A stretch of 64,000 nucleotides of DNA from RGIG995 sp045543655 (GTDB lineage: Bacteria > Bacillota > Clostridia > Oscillospirales > UBA644). Below, piece after piece: positions 60,504-64,000 of this stretch; position 1 is the stretch's first letter; every line of letters begins with the position of its first letter. The stretch spans positions 1-64,000 of the forward strand of contig JAZPXN010000056.1 of assembly GCA_045543655.1 (NCBI GenBank). Direction: 5' to 3'. The position numbers and the translations under genes were made by a program. The notes under the pieces were generated by a model, which had not been told where the DNA came from, did no database searches, and was given only the letters and a program-made list of their open reading frames with translations.

Positions 60504-61331
60504 TTATCGGATCTCGATCATCCGCACGATGCCGGCGTAGGTGCCGGGGGTGACCCAGGTGGGAGGCTGATGATCGGGATATTGACTGTCGCAGTGCCAA
60601 TGGCCGGCAAAGGTGGCCTTGACGAGAGGTGTGGATTCGATGAGATCCACGGTCTTGCGGGAGATTTCGTATTCCTCCCGGGAGAAACGGTAATTTTCGT
60701 AGGGCGGTTCGTGGGGAACCCGTTTCAGGGTCTCGCAGGTCAGGGGTACGTGCATGAAAAGCACCATCGGCAACCCCTTTTCGATCTCCGCCTTCAGCTT
60801 TTCGTAGGCGTCCTGAGTGAAAAAGCCCTGGGAATTGTCCAGCGTTACCAGATTGACGCCGCCGATCACCTTGCTGTCCGAATCCCAGTTCCAGGGAAAT
60901 TCGGCCTGCAGAGCGGCCCGGGTATCCTCGTAATAGGGGGCGGGTTCTTCCAGCGGGCAGCATTTGGGCGTGCAGCTGGAGCGCTGAAATTCGTGGGTTC
61001 CCGCCGTATACAGAAAGTCCGTGCGGCCGTCCATGCAATCGTGGAGGGCTTCCCGGCCTCCGGCAGAATTCAGATCGGTAATATCCCCGGTCAGTACGGG
61101 GAACGCTCCTTCCTTTTCTGCCAGCGCAAAGGCCTCCTTCAGATATTCCTGAGGGGTGCGTGGGGCGTACTTGCCTTCTTTGATAAAGGTCTCCCGCCGC
61201 ATTTCGATGAGATCCTTCATCCGCCGATCGTCGTTCTCGTTGGATTCGGTGATGTGGGTGTCGGTAATATGGAGCACCTTGACGGGTGCGTCCAGGCCGA
61301 TTTCCAGCACGGTGCTCAGAATCTGTACCAT
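60504..61331 (-). CDS. Small metallophosphoesterase, paralogue C (altered GNHD motif, first in operon)
   Basis: 275 residues from ATG 61331. VLHITDTHITE, VLTGDITD, YTAGTHEFQR (Asn to Thr), LFMHVPL in place of the GHDP segment, and ATFAGHWHCDSQ. More divergent than A and B. The longer upstream frame reads through the promoter and was rejected. Upstream GAAAGAGAGAG is a weak RBS. Confidence 0.82.
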   Translation of the reverse strand: MVQILSTVLEIGLDAPVKVLHITDTHITESNENDDRRMKDLIEMRRETFIKEGKYAPRTPQEYLKEAFALAEKEGAFPVLTGDITDLNSAGGREALHDCMDGRTDFLYTAGTHEFQRSSCTPKCCPLEEPAPYYEDTRAALQAEFPWNWDSDSKVIGGVNLVTLDNSQGFFTQDAYEKLKAEIEKGLPMVLFMHVPLTCETLKRVPHEPPYENYRFSREEYEISRKTVDLIESTPLVKATFAGHWHCDSQYPDHQPPTWVTPGTYAGIVRMIEIR

Positions 61332-61380
61332 AAGACAACTCTCTCTTTCTCTTCCGAAAAATCCGGAACCTCTTGGCTTT

Positions 61381-61409
61381 ATTATAGCAAAATATCCCAT
61401 CGCCGTCAA
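61381..61409 (-). promoter_or_regulatory. Promoter of the small phosphoesterase operon
   Basis: Minus strand: TTGACG (61409-61404), 17 nt, TATAAT (61386-61381). The 61432-61555 stretch behind it holds nothing recognisable. Confidence 0.85.
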
Positions 61410-61555
61410 GGAAAATGCGGAAAAATCACAAAAACTTAAGATATTTTCCTTTGCCTCCGCGTCCGGAGGAATTCACCCGACAAAAGGAAGAAAATCATCC
61501 CCCCCCTTTTTCCACGGGATTTTCGCAAAAAAATATGATATTTGTCCCGGAAGGG

Positions 61556-61584
61556 TTGACATGAGGTTTGTTTTAAGGTAGAAT
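61556..61584 (+). promoter_or_regulatory. Promoter of the phosphofructokinase gene
   Basis: TTGACA at 61556-61561, 17 nt, TAGAAT at 61579-61584, with a ~90-nt leader to the start codon. Confidence 0.75.
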
Positions 61585-61680
61585 AATATTGTAGGCAGTT
61601 CCGCCTTTTCCGGACGTCGGACACCCGGGATATTTTGCGCGGAAGGGCCAAAAAAAAGATATTGGAGTATAGATTCGGAC

Positions 61681-62898
61681 ATGAGTAAAAACATTCTTAT
61701 GGGGCAGTCGGGCGGCCCCACCGTCGCCATCAACGCAACCCTTTCGGGGATCATCAAGGGATGCCGGGAATTGTTCCCCGACGCCGTTTATTACGGCGCC
61801 CGCAACGGCGTCAAAGGTATTTTGGGGGAAAATCTGGTCTGCCTCAACGAGCAGATCTCCACGAATTCGCAGGCCTACGCCCTGGAGACCACTCCCGCGG
61901 CGGCGCTGGGCTCCTGCCGGATGAAATTGCCTTCGGATCTTTCCGATTCGGTTTACGATACCATATTTTCCACCTTTAAAAAATACAATATCGGATACTT
62001 CTTCTATATCGGCGGCAACGATTCCATGGATACCGTAGAAAAGCTGTCCCGCAAAGCGGAGATGATCGGCAGTGATATCCGCATTATCGGCGTTCCGAAA
62101 ACCATTGATAACGATCTTCCCTTTACCGATCACACCCCCGGCTTCGGTTCCGCCGCCAAGTACGTGGCCACCACCCTGCAGGAAATTGCCTGTGACTGCG
62201 CCGTTTATCCCGAGCCCTCCGTCACCATCGTGGAGATTATGGGGCGGGACGCCGGTTGGCTTACCGCCGCCGCCGGGATTCCCCGTCTTTTTGGGGAAGA
62301 CTGCGCCGACCTGATCTATCTGCCGGAGGTGGATTTCGACGGAGAGCGGTTTTTGAGCGACGTTCGCCGGAAATTCCGGGAAAAGACCAATTTGGTCGTG
62401 GCCGTCTCCGAAGGGATCCATTCCCCCGACGGTACCCTCTACGGGGCGGACGGTTCGGGCAAAAAGGACGTCTTCGGTCACACCATGCTTTCCGGTGCTG
62501 CCCGCCGTCTCAGCGAACTGGTCAAGGCTGAGATCGGTTGTAAATCCCGTTCCGTGGAATTGAATATTCCTCAGCGCTGTGCTTCCCATTGCCTCTCCGC
62601 CACGGATATTTCCGAGTCGGTCCAGCTGGGCCGGGCCGCCGTTAAGGCCGCCTACGAAGGGAAGACCGGACTGATGATTACTTACGTCCGCAAGCCCGGC
62701 AATCTTTACGCCATTGAATTTGGCTCCGTTCCCGTCAAGGAGACGGCCAACAAAACCAAATACGTTCCCCTCGATATGATCTGCAAGAACCGCTGTGACG
62801 TGAAGGACGAGCTTCTGAAGGAGCTGGCCCCCCTCATCGTGGGGGAGATCGACGCACCCCGCAGAGCCGGACTTCCCTATCATTTTAAGATTAAATAA
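61681..62898 (+). CDS. pfp: Diphosphate-type 6-phosphofructokinase
   Basis: 405 residues of the PFK family. ILMGQSGGPTVAINATL binds the phosphate donor. The donor-specificity positions read YIGGNDSMDTV and GVPKTIDNDLP: the Lys in PKTIDND marks PPi-dependent enzymes (ATP enzymes have PGTIDND). EIMGRDAGWLTAAAG and VAVSEGIHSPDG complete the site. It would convert fructose 6-phosphate reversibly with PPi. ATG 61681; the RBS is weak (TTGGAG). A NodB-like gene follows. Confidence 0.88.
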   Translation: MSKNILMGQSGGPTVAINATLSGIIKGCRELFPDAVYYGARNGVKGILGENLVCLNEQISTNSQAYALETTPAAALGSCRMKLPSDLSDSVYDTIFSTFKKYNIGYFFYIGGNDSMDTVEKLSRKAEMIGSDIRIIGVPKTIDNDLPFTDHTPGFGSAAKYVATTLQEIACDCAVYPEPSVTIVEIMGRDAGWLTAAAGIPRLFGEDCADLIYLPEVDFDGERFLSDVRRKFREKTNLVVAVSEGIHSPDGTLYGADGSGKKDVFGHTMLSGAARRLSELVKAEIGCKSRSVELNIPQRCASHCLSATDISESVQLGRAAVKAAYEGKTGLMITYVRKPGNLYAIEFGSVPVKETANKTKYVPLDMICKNRCDVKDELLKELAPLIVGEIDAPRRAGLPYHFKIK

Positions 62899-62925
62899 AT
62901 TTGCGAAAGAAGGTCTTTCCGTTCT

Positions 62926-63786
62926 ATGAGCCGATTGGTAAAAATGCGCTTCCCCGGCGGCCTTGACAAGGCGCTGACCCTCAGCTACGACGACGATACC
63001 CGCCACAATATCCGGCTGGTGGAGATTTTGAACCGCTACGGCATCAAGGCCACGTTCAACCTGAATTTCGGCCTTTTTGCCCAGGAACCCACCGCAAACA
63101 CCCTGACCCTGAACGAGGCGAAATCTCTTTTGGAGGGCGGCCCTCACGAGGTTGCGATTCACGGCTATAAGCATCTTTCCCTCGGCCGCGTTCCCGACCC
63201 CACGGGGATGCAGGATCTGATCCTCGACCGCGCCGCCGCGGAAGAAGCCTTCGGTCCGATTGTCCGGGGCATGGCCTACGCCAACGGCGCCTGCAACGAC
63301 AAAACCGGAGAGCTTTTGGATAAATGCGGCGTCGTTTACAGCCGCACCACCCACTCCACCCGCGCCTTCGATTTTCCTGCCGACTGGCGGTATCTCCATC
63401 CCACCTGCCACCACAAGGATCCCCAATTGTTCGACCTTGCGGATGCTTTTCTGGGAGAGAAGATCTATCGGGATGCGAAGATGTTTTATCTGTGGGGCCA
63501 CGCCTACGAATTCAACAACGATCAGAACTGGGATCTCATCGAGGCGTTTTGTGAGAAATTCAAGGATCAGCCCGTGTGGTTTGCCACGAATATGGAGATC
63601 TACGAATACGTCAAGGCCTTCGAGGGGTTGGTTTATTCCCTGGACGGGGAAACGGTGTATAACCCCTCCTGCAGGGACGTTTATTTCGCTCTTTGCCGCC
63701 CCTGGGGAACCTTTGAGCCGGTTCTTGGCGTGGTAAAAGCCGGGCAGAAGCTGGACCTTACCCTGCTTCTGGAGGGAACCCGATGA
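62926..63786 (+). CDS. NodB-like polysaccharide deacetylase family protein
   Basis: 286 residues. The NodB core starts with KALTLSYDDDTRHNIRLVEI (Asp dyad) and continues with VAIHGYKHLSLG (the HxxxH metal ligands), and LWGHAYEFNND near the end of the fold holds the catalytic-type His. No signal peptide, so it probably acts on a cytoplasmic sugar or is a non-classical member. RBS GAAAGAAGG, 27 nt after the PFK stop. It overlaps the next gene. Confidence 0.82.
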   Translation: MSRLVKMRFPGGLDKALTLSYDDDTRHNIRLVEILNRYGIKATFNLNFGLFAQEPTANTLTLNEAKSLLEGGPHEVAIHGYKHLSLGRVPDPTGMQDLILDRAAAEEAFGPIVRGMAYANGACNDKTGELLDKCGVVYSRTTHSTRAFDFPADWRYLHPTCHHKDPQLFDLADAFLGEKIYRDAKMFYLWGHAYEFNNDQNWDLIEAFCEKFKDQPVWFATNMEIYEYVKAFEGLVYSLDGETVYNPSCRDVYFALCRPWGTFEPVLGVVKAGQKLDLTLLLEGTR

Positions 63787-64000
63787 GTCGGGCCGGACTT
63801 CCCCGTTCCATTCCCACCGGCGCTCATCGCTCCGGGCATATTCAGGGCATCGCCGTGGATTTGGAAAAGGGATTTCTGTATTGCTCTTATACGCAGATGC
63901 TTCTGAAGCTGGATCTGCAGGGCAATCTCATCGGCTCCTGCACCGGTCTTCTGGGGCATCTCGGTTGCATTGCCTTCAATCAAGAAGACGGCAAGGTCTA
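63783..64000 (+). CDS. Unknown protein, 5' part only (propeller-like start)
   Basis: ATG 63783 overlaps the deacetylase stop (ATGA), so translation is coupled. The 72 visible codons read GHIQGIAVDLEKGFLYCSYT, then LLKLDLQGNLIGSCTGL and GHLGCIAFN. The blade-like strands with GHxxGIAVD resemble beta-propeller proteins. The rest lies beyond the window; no function assigned. Confidence 0.6.
   Translation, partial: MSRAGLPRSIPTGAHRSGHIQGIAVDLEKGFLYCSYTQMLLKLDLQGNLIGSCTGLLGHLGCIAFNQEDGKV

Noticed and set aside
61573..63501. A 642-codon minus-strand frame over the phosphofructokinase and deacetylase genes
   Set aside because: Gly-rich shadow; the plus-strand genes have clear catalytic motifs.

Overview
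This window reads as chromosomal DNA of an anaerobic, probably gut-dwelling, endospore-lineage Clostridia (Oscillospirales-like). The evidence is a clostridial-type 23S-5S-tRNA-Lys rRNA operon end, a 24-residue SpoVM-like peptide, strictly anaerobic enzymes (AdhE, NrdD/NrdG, flavodiiron protein, rubredoxin, a PPi-type phosphofructokinase) and uniform TTGACA-17-TATAAT promoters. The exact lineage is inference.

Layout. 1-420: rRNA operon tail and tRNA-Lys. 420-1465: palindromic multi-hairpin repeats and a truncated GH2 glycosidase. 1466-8053: a carbohydrate-sensing region with a SASA-type esterase, three AraC-family regulators, a Gfo/Idh oxidoreductase and a WbsX/GH99-like protein. 8090-13075: a 1661-residue surface protein with a duplicated beta-helix region, a calcineurin-like phosphoesterase domain, three MBG/YDG-like repeats and a sorting-like tail. 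13.1-19.0 kb: a candidate small RNA, a zinc-ribbon membrane protein, a lipoprotein serpin, a third hairpin element sitting inside a terminator palindrome, two lipoproteins and a lipid kinase. 19.1-26.8 kb: a TPP-riboswitch-controlled thiT, a LysR regulator, adhE with a linked kinase-fold gene, two tandem HAD phosphatases, spoVM and a pgsA-like gene. 27.0-35.6 kb: a MITE-like palindrome, four tandem paralogous ~570-residue metallophosphoesterases and a LysM/M14 peptidase. 35.7-38.4 kb: a PHP phosphoesterase coupled to a DUF4091 protein. 38.5-42.1 kb: an oxygen-defence operon (flavodiiron protein, ferritin, rubredoxin) and D-lactate dehydrogenase. 42.4-44.8 kb: a sugar or cyclitol aminotransferase and dehydrogenase pair. 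44.9-49.7 kb: a repeat membrane protein and a small defence-like island (TIR-TIR-Sel1/TPR protein divergent from an AT-rich DUF262 gene). 50-56.7 kb: an ABC exporter, a DnaQ-like exonuclease, a structured ncRNA, an NrdR-box-controlled nrdDG and a comF-like gene. 56.7-64 kb: an MreB paralogue, a GNAT_C acyltransferase, three further tandem small metallophosphoesterases, a PPi-PFK, a NodB-like deacetylase and the start of another gene.

The strongest theme is the lineage expansion of calcineurin-like phosphoesterases. There are eight: one surface-anchored, four with an extra N-terminal domain, and three that replace the usual GNH(D/E) asparagine. The other notable items are three multi-hairpin palindromic elements, one lodged exactly in the centre of a terminator stem, and a ~180-nt structured RNA with its own promoter and terminator. 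Family names come from reading motifs in the translated sequence; no database search was possible.
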